64,000 bases of DNA from Streptomyces violaceoruber (lineage in GTDB: Bacteria > Actinomycetota > Actinomycetes > Streptomycetales > Streptomycetaceae), in contig NZ_CP137734.1 in the NCBI RefSeq assembly GCF_033406955.1, positions 1,860,001-1,924,000 on the forward strand, given 5' to 3'. Made by a program: the position numbers and the translations under genes. Positions 1-8,272 of this stretch are shown here, piece after piece. The notes beneath the pieces are model-generated. The model saw only the letters and a program-made list of their open reading frames with translations, searched no databases and was not told the origin of the DNA. Every line of letters begins with the position of its first letter. The stretch's first letter is position 1.

Positions 1-477
1 GGCGTCGCCGCCGTACTCGCCGGCCGGCACCACGCCCGGCTCGGCCACGAAGCCGCGCGCCGACCAGAACCGTTCGGTGCCGCCCACGGCGACCAGGGAG
101 ATCCGCTCGTCCCCGCGCGCCCGGGCGGTGGCGGTGAGGTGGTGCAGGAGGTGCCGGCCGAGCCCCCTGCGGCGCAGCCCGGGGGCGACGACGATGTCGT
201 GGAGGTGGAGGTTCCCGGGCTCGGAAGCGTCCCGGTCCGCCTCCGTCCGCGTCAGGTCCGGGTAGCGGTGCGGCGGGTAGGGCAGCGCGAGCACGTAGCC
301 CGCCGTACGGGCGCCGAGGTCCACCACGAAGCAGGTGTCCGGCGACGCCGCCGCCCGGGACTGGAGCGCGGCCCGGCCCTCCGACAGGCCGAGGCCGGTG
401 TAGGCGTCCCGCTCCAGCGTCACGACCGCGTCCCAGTCCCCGTCGGCGAGGGGGCGTACGCGCACGGTCTCAGTCAT
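1..477 (-). CDS. GNAT-family N-acetyltransferase (partial, runs off left edge)
   Basis: The 159 codons in the window begin MTETVRVRPLADGDWDAVV and run open to the window edge, so the C-terminus is missing. The acetyl-CoA binding signature of the GNAT fold is visible around residues 98-113 (LHDIVVAPGLRRRGLGRHLL), followed by RGDERISLVAVGGTERFW and FWSARGF, the usual beta5/alpha4 region. GNAT enzymes move an acetyl group from acetyl-CoA to an amine. Its ATG overlaps the end of the upstream PLP decarboxylase by 8 bases, so the two should be translationally coupled. Because that neighbour is predicted to produce an amine, acetylation of a small-molecule amine is a reasonable inference, but the substrate cannot be read from the sequence. 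Last gene of the minus-strand cassette that starts at 4079. Confidence 0.85.
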   Translation of the reverse strand, partial: MTETVRVRPLADGDWDAVVTLERDAYTGLGLSEGRAALQSRAAASPDTCFVVDLGARTAGYVLALPYPPHRYPDLTRTEADRDASEPGNLHLHDIVVAPGLRRRGLGRHLLHHLTATARARGDERISLVAVGGTERFWSARGFVAEPGVVPAGEYGGDA

Positions 478-1678
478 CGGCGCCGGTCCTCTCCGGGCGG
501 CCCGCGAAGGCGTACGGGAGCGGGGCGAAGCCGTTGAAGCCCCGGGTCGTGTAGCTGGTCGCGTAGGCGCCGCAGGACAGCACCCAGACCGGGTCGCCCG
601 AGGCCAGTGCCGCGGGCACCGGGACCAGCCCCTCCTCGTGGGAGTAGGCGTCGTCGCTGTCGCAGGTGGGTCCGGCGACCACGGCCGGGACGCAGGGGCC
701 GTCGGGGTGGCCCGGGAAGACCAGCCGGTACTGCAGGGCGTCCATCTCGTACAGGCCGTTGAACTTGCCGCAGCTCAGGTAGAGCCAGTGCTGCCGCTCG
801 CCGTCGGCCGCCCGGCGCTCGGTGAGGCGGACGACGTGGGCGCGGATCGCGCCGTGGTCGGCGACGAGGTGCCGCCCGGGTTCGACGACGAAGTCCAGGT
901 GGCCGCCGTGGATCCGGCGCAGCTCGTCCATGCCCTCCCGGATCACGGCGAAGATCTTGTCCAGCGGTGGGTCGAGGGGGGCGCCGTGCCGGTCGCGGTA
1001 GCCGAGCGCGGGCAGGCCGCCGCCGAGGTTGACGTGGTCGACGCGGATGCCGTGCCGGCCGAGTGCGCGCAGTACGTCGCCCAAATCGTCGACGGCGCCG
1101 TGCCAGGCCTCGCTCGTCATCTGCTGGGACCCGACGTGCACGGACAGGCCGGCCGGCACCAGACCGGCGTCCCGGGCCGCCACCAGCACCCGGACGGCGT
1201 CGCCGGGCGGGCAGCCGAACTTGTTGCTCAGCCCCCACAGCGCGCCCGCCCCGCCGGTCGCCACCCGGCAGAACACCCGGGCGCCGGGGGCGTGGACGGC
1301 GAGGGCGGCGACGTCCTGGAGGCTGTCGGTGGCGAAGGTGCGCACGCCGAGCCGGTGGGCCTCGGCGATGTTCCGGTCGGACTTGACGGTGTTGCCGTAG
1401 TGCACGCGGCCGGCCGGCACCCCGGCCCGCAGCGCCTGCTCGACCTCGCCGGGGCTCGCCGCGTCGGCACCGGCGCCCCGGCCTGCCAGGGCGGCGAGTA
1501 CCTCGTCGACCGGGCAGGCCTTCATCGCGAACCGCACGTGCACGCCCGGCAGTTCGTCCCGCAGCGTGTCGTGGCGCCGCTCGATGCCGGCCAGGTCGTA
1601 CACGAGCCGGTCCTCGGTGGCGGCGGCGAGCGCGGCGGCCAGGGGTGCGCCGAGGTCCGCGGCCGTCAGGGGGCTCAC
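470..1678 (-). CDS. Fold-III PLP-dependent decarboxylase (ornithine/diaminopimelate decarboxylase family)
   Basis: 402 aa from GTG 1678, which overlaps the stop of the preceding DUF6271 gene as GTGA. Hallmarks of the alanine racemase-like TIM barrel plus beta domain are all present: the PLP lysine in FAMKACP (about K53), HVGSQ, the glycine loop VNLGGGLP, the phosphate-binding EPGR, and GPTCDSDD plus GAYATSYTTRGFNG near the C-terminus. The GPTCDSxD motif is the ornithine/lysine decarboxylase form of the active-site cysteine and acid. The family decarboxylates basic amino acids or diaminopimelate. A housekeeping lysA role is unlikely, because the gene sits in a cassette with a dioxygenase, a GT-like protein and an acetyltransferase. 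An in-frame extension upstream to 2377 is only noise read through the neighbouring gene. Confidence 0.85.
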   Translation of the reverse strand: MSPLTAADLGAPLAAALAAATEDRLVYDLAGIERRHDTLRDELPGVHVRFAMKACPVDEVLAALAGRGAGADAASPGEVEQALRAGVPAGRVHYGNTVKSDRNIAEAHRLGVRTFATDSLQDVAALAVHAPGARVFCRVATGGAGALWGLSNKFGCPPGDAVRVLVAARDAGLVPAGLSVHVGSQQMTSEAWHGAVDDLGDVLRALGRHGIRVDHVNLGGGLPALGYRDRHGAPLDPPLDKIFAVIREGMDELRRIHGGHLDFVVEPGRHLVADHGAIRAHVVRLTERRAADGERQHWLYLSCGKFNGLYEMDALQYRLVFPGHPDGPCVPAVVAGPTCDSDDAYSHEEGLVPVPAALASGDPVWVLSCGAYATSYTTRGFNGFAPLPYAFAGRPERTGADD

Positions 1679-3003
1679 CGCGGCCGCCCCTCGGACGGGC
1701 GGACCGGGGTGGTCCTGGCCGCGGCCACCATGGACTCCCACGCCTCCGTCAGCAGTGCGAAGTCGGCCATGTCGCCGCGTGCCTCGTCCAGGAGGCGGGC
1801 GCGGCGGCCGGCCAGCAGGTCGGCGAAGTCGGCGTATCTGCCGCCGAGCCTTCGGTAGGCGGCGTCCAGGGCGTCGAGCCGGCGGACGTTCTCCGCGGTG
1901 TCGAGGCCGGTGCTCTCGCGGGCCAGGGCGGCGACGGTGTCGGGGCGGACCCGGCCGTGCTCGTCCAGCAGGGCGTCGCCCGCCCCGGCCATGCGGTCGT
2001 AGACGTGGTGGAAGTAGAGCATCGACAGCAGGAACTTGGCGAAGCGGGTCTGGTAGGCGAGGAAGCCGGGTCCCGTCCGGCGTTCGCCGGTGTAGTAGTT
2101 GACGATGTTCCGGTTGTGCAGCACGCCCGGCAGCCGTGCGTCGTGCACGAGGTGGATGAGGAAGTAGTCGCTGCCGATGGTGTCCCGCGCGGGCGGCAGC
2201 GGCACGCGTTCGCTGACCGTCGGGCCGTGGAAGGCGATGTTGCACATGTCCACGCGCATCGGGTCGACCACCGTCAGCAGCGAGTGGTCCGTCGTGAAGG
2301 GTTCGGTGCCCGCGCCGGTGAAGGACTCCTCGACCAGGGCGCGCTTCTGCTCGGCTGACCAGTCCTCGGGGGCCCACAGGGAGACGACGTCGTGGTAGAC
2401 GGCGGGGTCGGTGTCCCGTATCTGCGCGATGTCGACGGAGAGTTCACCCACGAAGGAGCTGCCGACCATCGCGACCCTCCGCTCACGGAGGTCGTCCGGG
2501 AGGGCGACCGGCTCGGTGACGCCCGCCGCGGCGTCGGCGGCGCGTTCGCCCAGCGACAGCAGTTCGTGGTGGACGGGGAAGACGGTACGGCCGTCCACGC
2601 TCTGGTAGCGGCTGTCGGAGTCCCGGCGGTGGACGGACTCGCAGCCGAGCGCGGCCGCGATCAGGAAGGCGCGGTTGGTGCAGGCGCCGTAGGACAGCCC
2701 GTCGGGGAGCATCAGGTCGAGGAGCAGTTCGGGCTTGGCGCTCCCGGAGCGTGCCGCCACCCGGGTCAGGAAGTCGCGCTGGGCCGCCTCGTCGAGGTGG
2801 TGCGCCGTGATCCGGGGGTGGGCCGGCAGGCGCCGTAACGCGGCGGCGTGGGCGGCGCGTTCCTCGGGCGGGCAGGAGTCGAGGACGAGCAGGTGGACAT
2901 CGATGTCGAAGTGGTCGGCGGCGTAGGCGGCTTCCTCGCCCAGGGCCGCGACGGTGTCCGGGCAGTGCCGGTTGGTGGGCAGGGTCAGGCAGATGCCGCG
3001 CAT
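1675..3003 (-). CDS. DUF6271 family protein, possible GT-A-like glycosyltransferase
   Basis: 442 aa starting MRGICLTLPTNRHCPDTVAA, ATG at 3003; the start lies 19 bases inside the end of the dioxygenase gene. The N-terminus (ICLTLPTNR, then DIDVHLLVLDS) resembles the first Rossmann strand of nucleotide-sugar transferases, and residues 126-132 read RRDSDSR, a D-x-D motif of the type that binds metal and nucleotide sugar in GT-A folds. The C-terminal half is helical, with the aromatic stretch LLSMLYFHHVYDRM. I recognise the family only as the domain of unknown function DUF6271; the glycosyltransferase reading is inference from these two motifs. Position between a 2-oxoglutarate dioxygenase and a PLP decarboxylase with overlapping reading frames suggests one pathway. 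Confidence 0.7.
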   Translation of the reverse strand: MRGICLTLPTNRHCPDTVAALGEEAAYAADHFDIDVHLLVLDSCPPEERAAHAAALRRLPAHPRITAHHLDEAAQRDFLTRVAARSGSAKPELLLDLMLPDGLSYGACTNRAFLIAAALGCESVHRRDSDSRYQSVDGRTVFPVHHELLSLGERAADAAAGVTEPVALPDDLRERRVAMVGSSFVGELSVDIAQIRDTDPAVYHDVVSLWAPEDWSAEQKRALVEESFTGAGTEPFTTDHSLLTVVDPMRVDMCNIAFHGPTVSERVPLPPARDTIGSDYFLIHLVHDARLPGVLHNRNIVNYYTGERRTGPGFLAYQTRFAKFLLSMLYFHHVYDRMAGAGDALLDEHGRVRPDTVAALARESTGLDTAENVRRLDALDAAYRRLGGRYADFADLLAGRRARLLDEARGDMADFALLTEAWESMVAAARTTPVRPSEGRPR

Positions 3004-4079
3004 GCGCCGTCCCCGGTGGCCTCGTTCCGGTCGCTGTTCTGGTCGCCGCTCCCGGCGTCGGCGTCGGCGTGCCAGGACTTCAGGCCGAGCAGCTTGGCGC
3101 CGAGGTCGGTCAGTTCGGCGGGGCCGTAGCGCTCGGACTCGTGCCGGTGGGCGTCGCCGAGGAGGGTGGCGTTCCAGTCGGGGGTGGCGAGGGTGCGCCA
3201 GGAGTCGACGCGGGAGTCGCGCAGGGTGCGGTGGGACTCCAGTGCGGGCATCATCGACAGGTACTGCACGGCGCGCACGCCCTCGCCGGAGACGTTCGGG
3301 GCGACGCCGTGGGCCAGCAGGCCGTTCCAGATGAGCAGGTCGCCGGCCTCCAGGTCGGGCCGTACGACGGGCATGTCCTCGCGGTCGATCGCGGGCCTGA
3401 TCGGGTCGCGGCCGTCGGGCTGGAGGGCCTTCCAGCGGTCGAAGCGGCGGAACAGCTCGGGGCAGCACTGGAAGCCGCCGTGGTCGGGCTTGGTGTCGTT
3501 GAGCGCGATGATGCCCTGGACGCGCTGGGGCAGGACGCCGAGCGTGGTGTCCACGTCCCAGTGCAGGTCGATGTCGAAGCCGCGGTCCGGCTTGTTGATC
3601 AGGGCGCGGTCGCGGTTGCCCGTGTTGGGCGGGTTGAGGTTGAGCCGGTCCAGGGTGACCCACAGCTCCTCGCAGTCCCACACGTCGACGAAGGCGTCGT
3701 AGACGCGCTGCGTCTGGCGGCTGTCCCAGATGAGCTGGTGGTGGTAGGCCTCGACGAAGCCGTAGATGTGCAGCTCCCGGTCGAGGTCGGAGCGGTACTC
3801 GCGGTCCTGGTACCAGGTGTCGGGGCGTTCGGGGTCGAGCCCCTGGAACTCCCAGGCGAAGTCGAGCAGTCGGCGTGCGGAGTCGGCGGGTATCGCCTCC
3901 TTCACGACGACGTAGCCGTACGTCTGCCAGTGGGCGAAGTCCTCCTCGGACAGCACCCGCAGCGGACGGGTCTTGTCGAGGTCGCGCAGCTGGGTGCGGG
4001 CCAGGTAGGTGTCGGCGTCCGCGCTGAAGTAGGGCAGGTCCGACGGGGCTCGGTGGAGGTAGGAATCGGGCGTCGCCAT
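2985..4079 (-). CDS. Phytanoyl-CoA dioxygenase (PhyH) family Fe(II)/2-oxoglutarate oxygenase
   Basis: 364 aa from ATG 4079, chosen because GGAG stands about 8 bases upstream and because the longer reading to 4226 is low-complexity arginine/proline sequence. The double-stranded beta helix iron site is visible: HWD at residues 173-175 (H and D ligands), the distal H257 in NGLLAHGVAPN, and R269 in GVRAVQYLSM as the likely 2-oxoglutarate salt bridge. PhyH enzymes hydroxylate small molecules, amino acids or carrier-bound acyl groups. First gene of the four-gene minus-strand cassette; the others follow with overlaps. The last 25 residues are acidic and disordered. Substrate unknown. Confidence 0.85.
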   Translation of the reverse strand: MATPDSYLHRAPSDLPYFSADADTYLARTQLRDLDKTRPLRVLSEEDFAHWQTYGYVVVKEAIPADSARRLLDFAWEFQGLDPERPDTWYQDREYRSDLDRELHIYGFVEAYHHQLIWDSRQTQRVYDAFVDVWDCEELWVTLDRLNLNPPNTGNRDRALINKPDRGFDIDLHWDVDTTLGVLPQRVQGIIALNDTKPDHGGFQCCPELFRRFDRWKALQPDGRDPIRPAIDREDMPVVRPDLEAGDLLIWNGLLAHGVAPNVSGEGVRAVQYLSMMPALESHRTLRDSRVDSWRTLATPDWNATLLGDAHRHESERYGPAELTDLGAKLLGLKSWHADADAGSGDQNSDRNEATGDGACAASA

Positions 4080-4341
4080 GTGGTGCTCCAGATCCTCGCC
4101 GTCGCCCCGTGCGGGCAACGGCGGTGTGCGCGACGGTGGTCGGGCCGTCGCACATGAGGTCGGTGGTGGCAGCGGGCCCGCTCGCGGCACGGGGCGGAGC
4201 GGGGCGAGGTCCGGGGTGGTCGTCACGGAAGTCGTCGTACGGAAGTCGTCGCCGCGACGGCGGACTTCGCAGTCCGGCCGCGGCAGGCGCCCGGCGCGGA
4301 AACTGACGTCGCATCCGTCCCTCGCCGAACTTGCGCCTCAC

Positions 4342-4357
4342 AATGGACTAGACCAAG
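4342..4357. promoter_or_regulatory. dre-like DasR operator on the PhyH side of the divergent region
   Basis: AATGGACTAGACCAAG matches the DasR-responsive element consensus ACTGGTCTAGACCACT at 12 of 16 positions and 11 of 12 core positions. Read on the minus strand it lies just downstream of a TTGACA hexamer (4361-4366), so it could overlap the promoter of the PhyH cassette. DasR is the GntR-family GlcNAc-6-phosphate-responsive repressor of Streptomyces. Confidence 0.5.
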
Positions 4358-4455
4358 GCGGGGTGTCAACACCCCTCCCGACCAGTCGAGTTGTTACTTC
4401 CGAGTTCAGCGAGGGGCACTCTTGACACGTCTGGTTAACCTGAACGCGCACCCTC

Positions 4456-4471
4456 CTTGGTCTATACCAAG
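4456..4471. promoter_or_regulatory. dre operator (DasR box), perfect 16-bp palindrome
   Basis: CTTGGTCTATACCAAG is a perfect inverted repeat and agrees with the core TGGTCTAGACCA except for one central base. It lies 24 bases before the start codon of the GH3 hexosaminidase, an expected DasR target. Together with the second copy at 4342 it occupies a 415-base divergent region (4080-4494) that otherwise holds only promoters. Confidence 0.75.
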
Positions 4472-4494
4472 AATCCACCCGAAAGGCGCGGCCG

Positions 4495-6015
4495 ATGTCC
4501 TCCAGCAAGCACAGCAGCGAGTTGCGTCGGCTCGCGCTCTCCGTTCTCCAGCCGGGTTTCGTGGGCACCGAGGCCCCCGACTGGGTCCTGCGCGACATCG
4601 GCGACGGACTGGCCTCCGTCGTGCTCTTCTCCCGCAACATCGTCTCCACCGAGCAGGTCGCCCGGCTGACCGCCCAACTGCGCGCCGAGAACCCCGACCT
4701 GATCGTCGCGATCGACGAGGAGGCGGGCGACGTCACCCGGATCGAGTCCGCCACCGGGTCGTCCCGGCCGGGCAACTTCGCCCTCGGCACCGTCGACGAC
4801 CCGGCGCTGACCGAGGCGGTCGCCGCCGACCTCGGCCGGCAGCTGCGCGCCGCCGGGGTGAGCCTCGACTACGCGCCGAGCGCGGACGTCAACTCCAACC
4901 CGGACAACCCGATCATCGGCGTGCGCTCCTTCGGCTCGGACCCCGAGGTGGTCGCGCGCCACACCACCGCGTGGATCCGCGGGCTCCAGTCGTCCGGCGT
5001 CGCCGCCTGCGCCAAGCACTTCCCCGGCCACGGGGACGTCGCCGTCGACTCCCACCACGACCTGCCCGCCTACACGGCCGGCCGGGACGAGATCGCCGCC
5101 CAGGCACTGCCCCCGTTCCGCGCCGCGGTCGCGGCCGGCGTGCGCGCGGTCATGAGCGGCCACCTGCTGGTCCCCGCCCACGACCCCGAGCTGCCGGCCA
5201 CGCTGAGCCGGCGGATCCTGCACGACCTGCTCCGCGAGGAGCTGGGCTTCGACGGCCTGGTCGTCAGCGACGCCATCGAGATGGGCGCCGTCACCCGCCG
5301 CTACGGCATCGACGGCGCCACGGTCAAGGCCGTCGGCGCCGGGGTGGACGCCATCTGCGTGGGCGGCGAGAGCGCCGAGGAGGCCACCGTCGCGCTCCTG
5401 GTCAAGGCGCTGACCGCCGCGGTGACGGGCGGGGAGCTGCCTGAGGAGCGGCTGGCCGGGGCGGCGGGCCGGGTACGGGAGTTCGCCCGCTGGTCGGCCG
5501 GGCTGCGGGCGTCCGGCGCCGCCGGGGAGGCCGCCGGGGACGGCATCGGCCACGTCGCCGCCCGCCGGGCCGTGCGGCTCACCGGCGCCGCGCGGGCCGC
5601 CCTGCCGCTGACCGCCGCGCCGCACGTGGTCGAGCTGGCCCCGGTGACCAACATGGCCATCGGCAAGGAGACCCCGTGGGGCGTGGCCGAACCGCTGCGG
5701 GAGCGCCTGCCGGGTACGACCTCCGTGCGGGTGCGCGGGCAGGAGCTGGAGGAGGGGACGGTGGCGCTGGAGAGCTGCGCCCTCGAACCGGCCGCGGGAC
5801 GCCCCCTGGTGATCGTCGCCCGCGACGCGGCCCGGCACGCGTGGATGAGCCGCGCCGTGACCGGTCTGACCGCCGCCCGCCCGGACGCGATCGTGGTGGA
5901 GATGGGCCTGCCGGGCGCCGGCGCCGCCGCGGCCGCCCAGATCTTCACCCACGGCGCGAGCGCGGCCTCGGGTGTCGCCGCGGCGGAGGCCCTGACTCAG
6001 GCGCCGGCGCTCTGA
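4495..6015 (+). CDS. GH3-family beta-N-acetylhexosaminidase (NagZ-like)
   Basis: 506 aa. GH3 catalytic domain in the first ~320 residues: AIDEEAGDVTRI (72-83), the NagZ signature KHFPGHGD at 174-181 followed by DSHHDLP (His of the proton-donor loop), and FDGLVVSDAIEM with D259 as nucleophile. Residues ~330-506 form a second alpha/beta domain. The enzyme should release GlcNAc from chito-oligosaccharides or muropeptides. There is no signal peptide, so it is probably cytoplasmic, acting on imported sugars. GAAAGG 8 bases before the ATG serves as ribosome site. The dre palindrome directly upstream ties it to the GlcNAc regulon, in line with the chitinase and ngcEFG genes later in the window. Confidence 0.88.
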   Translation: MSSSKHSSELRRLALSVLQPGFVGTEAPDWVLRDIGDGLASVVLFSRNIVSTEQVARLTAQLRAENPDLIVAIDEEAGDVTRIESATGSSRPGNFALGTVDDPALTEAVAADLGRQLRAAGVSLDYAPSADVNSNPDNPIIGVRSFGSDPEVVARHTTAWIRGLQSSGVAACAKHFPGHGDVAVDSHHDLPAYTAGRDEIAAQALPPFRAAVAAGVRAVMSGHLLVPAHDPELPATLSRRILHDLLREELGFDGLVVSDAIEMGAVTRRYGIDGATVKAVGAGVDAICVGGESAEEATVALLVKALTAAVTGGELPEERLAGAAGRVREFARWSAGLRASGAAGEAAGDGIGHVAARRAVRLTGAARAALPLTAAPHVVELAPVTNMAIGKETPWGVAEPLRERLPGTTSVRVRGQELEEGTVALESCALEPAAGRPLVIVARDAARHAWMSRAVTGLTAARPDAIVVEMGLPGAGAAAAAQIFTHGASAASGVAAAEALTQAPAL

Positions 6016-6018
6016 GCC

Positions 6019-6042
6019 GGCGCCCGTCCTGGGGCGGGCGCC
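6019..6042. terminator. Bidirectional hairpin between GH3 and hemE
   Basis: GGCGCCCG (6019-6026) pairs perfectly with CGGGCGCC (6035-6042), placed between two convergent stops 28 bases apart. No U tract, as is common in Streptomyces. Confidence 0.6.
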
Positions 6043-6043
6043 C

Positions 6044-7111
6044 TCAGCGGCTGGTCTGCGTGTGGACGTACTCCACGAGGCGGGTCAGCGCGTCCGGGTC
6101 GGTGGTCGGCAGGACGCCGTGGCCGAGGTTGAAGACGTGGCCCTCCAGGCCCGCCGCCGCGTCCAGGACCTCGCGGGTCTTGCTCTCGACCGCCTCCCGC
6201 CCGGCGAACAGGACGGCCGGGTCCAGGTTGCCCTGGAGCGCCTTGCCCGGGCCGACGCGGCGGGCCGCCTCGTCCAGCGGGACGCGCCAGTCGACGCCCA
6301 CGACGTCCGCACCGGCCTCGCCGAGCAGGCCCAGCAGCTCGCCGGTGCCGACGCCGAAGTGGATGCGCGGCACGCCGTACCCGGAGACGGCCTCGAAGAC
6401 CTTGCGGGAGGCGGGCAGCACCGAACGGCGGTAGTCCGCGGGGGAGAGCGCGCCGACCCAGGAGTCGAAGAGCTGGACGGCGCTCGCGCCCGCCTCGATC
6501 TGCACCTTCAGGAAGGCGGCCGTGATGCCGGCGAGCCGGTCCAGGAGGTCGGCCCACAGCTGCGGGTCGCCGTACATGAGGGCCTTGGTGTGCTCGTGGT
6601 TGCGGGACGGGCCGCCCTCCACGAGGTAGCTGGCGAGGGTGAACGGCGCGCCCGCGAAGCCGATCAGCGGGGTGGCGCCCAGCTCGCGGGTGAGCAGGCC
6701 GAAGGCCTCCGTGACGTAGGCGACGTCCTCGGGGGTGAGGTCGCGCAGCCGCGCCAGGTCCGCGCGGGTGCGGATCGGCTCGGCGATGACGGGGCCGACG
6801 CCCGGCTTGATGTCGAGGTCGATGCCGATGGCCTTGAGCGGGACCACGATGTCGCTGAAGTAGACCGCCGCGTCCACCCCGTGCCGGCGCACCGGCTGGA
6901 GGGTGATCTCGGCGACCAGCTCCGGCCGCATGCAGGACTCGAGCATCGGGATGCCCTCGCGCACCTTCAGGTACTCCGGCAGTGAGCGCCCGGCCTGCCG
7001 CATGAACCACACCGGGGTGTGCGGCACCGGCTCACGCCTGCACGCCTTGAGGAACGCGGAGTCGTACGTGGCGGTCGGCGGCTGGCCCGCGGGGCTCTGG
7101 TTGGCACTCAC
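6044..7111 (-). CDS. hemE: Uroporphyrinogen decarboxylase
   Basis: 355 aa. Catalyses four decarboxylations of uroporphyrinogen III to coproporphyrinogen III in heme synthesis, in the cytoplasm. Family signatures: [15 protein letters not shown] (N-terminal substrate-binding arginines), [28 protein letters not shown], and [12 protein letters not shown] near the C-terminus. Length is normal. I take GTG 7111 (sequence begins [19 protein letters not shown]); the longer in-frame extension to 7264 overlaps the divergent DUF3000 gene and is arginine-rich noise. The 151-base divergent gap carries both promoters. Confidence 0.95.
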   Translation of the reverse strand: MSANQSPAGQPPTATYDSAFLKACRREPVPHTPVWFMRQAGRSLPEYLKVREGIPMLESCMRPELVAEITLQPVRRHGVDAAVYFSDIVVPLKAIGIDLDIKPGVGPVIAEPIRTRADLARLRDLTPEDVAYVTEAFGLLTRELGATPLIGFAGAPFTLASYLVEGGPSRNHEHTKALMYGDPQLWADLLDRLAGITAAFLKVQIEAGASAVQLFDSWVGALSPADYRRSVLPASRKVFEAVSGYGVPRIHFGVGTGELLGLLGEAGADVVGVDWRVPLDEAARRVGPGKALQGNLDPAVLFAGREAVESKTREVLDAAAGLEGHVFNLGHGVLPTTDPDALTRLVEYVHTQTSR

Positions 7112-7262
7112 ACCGGCAAGTCTCGCATGCCCCCGGAACGGCACCGGACCACGGGTGGGGCGGCTCCCGCGCGCCCCGGCGAGGGCGCGTGATCCGGACA
7201 TCGCGTCCGCACGCGGGTGTCCCTCCCTGCGCCGGGCCGCCGTTCCGCTTAATGTTCCCCGC

Positions 7263-7979
7263 ATGGCTGCGGCTCAGGGACGACTGTCGGACGGCGCTGG
7301 CGGAATGGACGAGGCGAAGGGGACCGAGGAAGAGGCCCGGCACAAGGGGAGTCACAACGCAAGCAACGCAAGCGGCGGGGGCAACGGGAGTACCGTGCCG
7401 CCGGCCTTCGCGGCCGCCGTGGAGGCGCTGCGGGCCGTGCGGCTGCGGCCGCAGATCGAGGTGGAGGCGACCCCCGCCCCGAAACGGCTCGCCCCGCACG
7501 CCTACGCCCTCGAGGCCGCGGTCGTGGACGGGGACGAGGACCTGGCGGACGGGCGGCTTGTGCTGCTGCACGACCCGGCCGGGCACGACGCCTGGCACGG
7601 GACCTTCCGGCTGGTGACGCTGGTGCGGGCGGAGCTGGAACCGGAGATGGCGGCGGATCCGCTGCTGCCGGACGTGTGCTGGTCCTGGCTGACCGGCGCG
7701 CTCCAGGCCCGCGGGCTGGCGTACGGGGAGCCCAGCGGCACGGTCACGCGTGCGAGTTCCCACTATTTCGGAGGGCTCTCGGCGCGCCCGTCCGCCTCGC
7801 AGATCGAGATCCGGGCGTCCTGGACGCCGCGCGAGGGTCTCGGCGGCGTCCCGGACACCGCGGCGCACCTCTCCTCGTGGTGCGATCTGCTGGCCCAGGT
7901 CGCGGGTCTGCCGCCGGCGGCGCCGGGTGACGCCTCGGTCGTGACGCTGCCGCAGCGGCGCGACCCCCAGTCGCGCTGA
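7263..7979 (+). CDS. DUF3000 family protein
   Basis: 238 aa. The first ~45 residues are polar and disordered (acidic, then Ser/Asn/Gly-rich). The conserved part starts near [38 protein letters not shown] and contains [33 protein letters not shown], typical of the actinobacterial DUF3000 family. No catalytic motif or membrane segment. It is conserved next to hemE and the whiI/rnd genes in Streptomyces as I recall. A downstream ATG at 7305 is an alternative start; neither has a strong ribosome site. Function unknown. Confidence 0.8.
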   Translation: MAAAQGRLSDGAGGMDEAKGTEEEARHKGSHNASNASGGGNGSTVPPAFAAAVEALRAVRLRPQIEVEATPAPKRLAPHAYALEAAVVDGDEDLADGRLVLLHDPAGHDAWHGTFRLVTLVRAELEPEMAADPLLPDVCWSWLTGALQARGLAYGEPSGTVTRASSHYFGGLSARPSASQIEIRASWTPREGLGGVPDTAAHLSSWCDLLAQVAGLPPAAPGDASVVTLPQRRDPQSR

Positions 7980-8042
7980 CCCTTCACCAGCCGTCGTTCA
8001 TCGTTCCGGGCAGGGGGTCCGCACGTCCGGAGGAGGTTCCGT

Positions 8043-8086
8043 CACTTTGTCGACACGGCCACTTTCGGCCTCGTATCGACAAAGTG
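8043..8086. promoter_or_regulatory. Nested inverted repeat upstream of whiI
   Basis: CACTTTGTCGA (8043-8053) and TCGACAAAGTG (8076-8086) are perfect 11-base complements. The loop itself contains GGCC...GGCC (8057-8060, 8067-8070). It lies 63 bases after the DUF3000 stop and 187 before the whiI start. It could end the upstream transcript or act as an operator. The arms are AT-richer than the surroundings, which favours a protein-binding site. Confidence 0.5.
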
Positions 8087-8272
8087 CGGAACCGTTCGAT
8101 CTTCGAATGATCGACAGTGTGTCCGAATTGCTCGGATTGTTACTCACCAGATCGTGATCATTCTCTAAAGGCGGACGCGTTCGGTGCCGAAGACGACTGT
8201 GACCTTGAAAGCACGGTTCGTCCCGGCTTAAACCCCATGAGCCGGCCCCGTCCCCGCACCCCAGGAGGCCTG

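Noticed and set aside
470..2377. 635-residue decarboxylase start at 2377
   Set aside because: Residues before the GTG at 1678 are low-complexity and overlap the DUF6271 gene; GTGA coupling supports 1678.
3003..4341. N-terminal extension of the DUF6271 frame to 4341
   Set aside because: The extension lies inside the PhyH gene in another frame and is Arg/Pro-rich. The true start at 3003 overlaps the PhyH stop.
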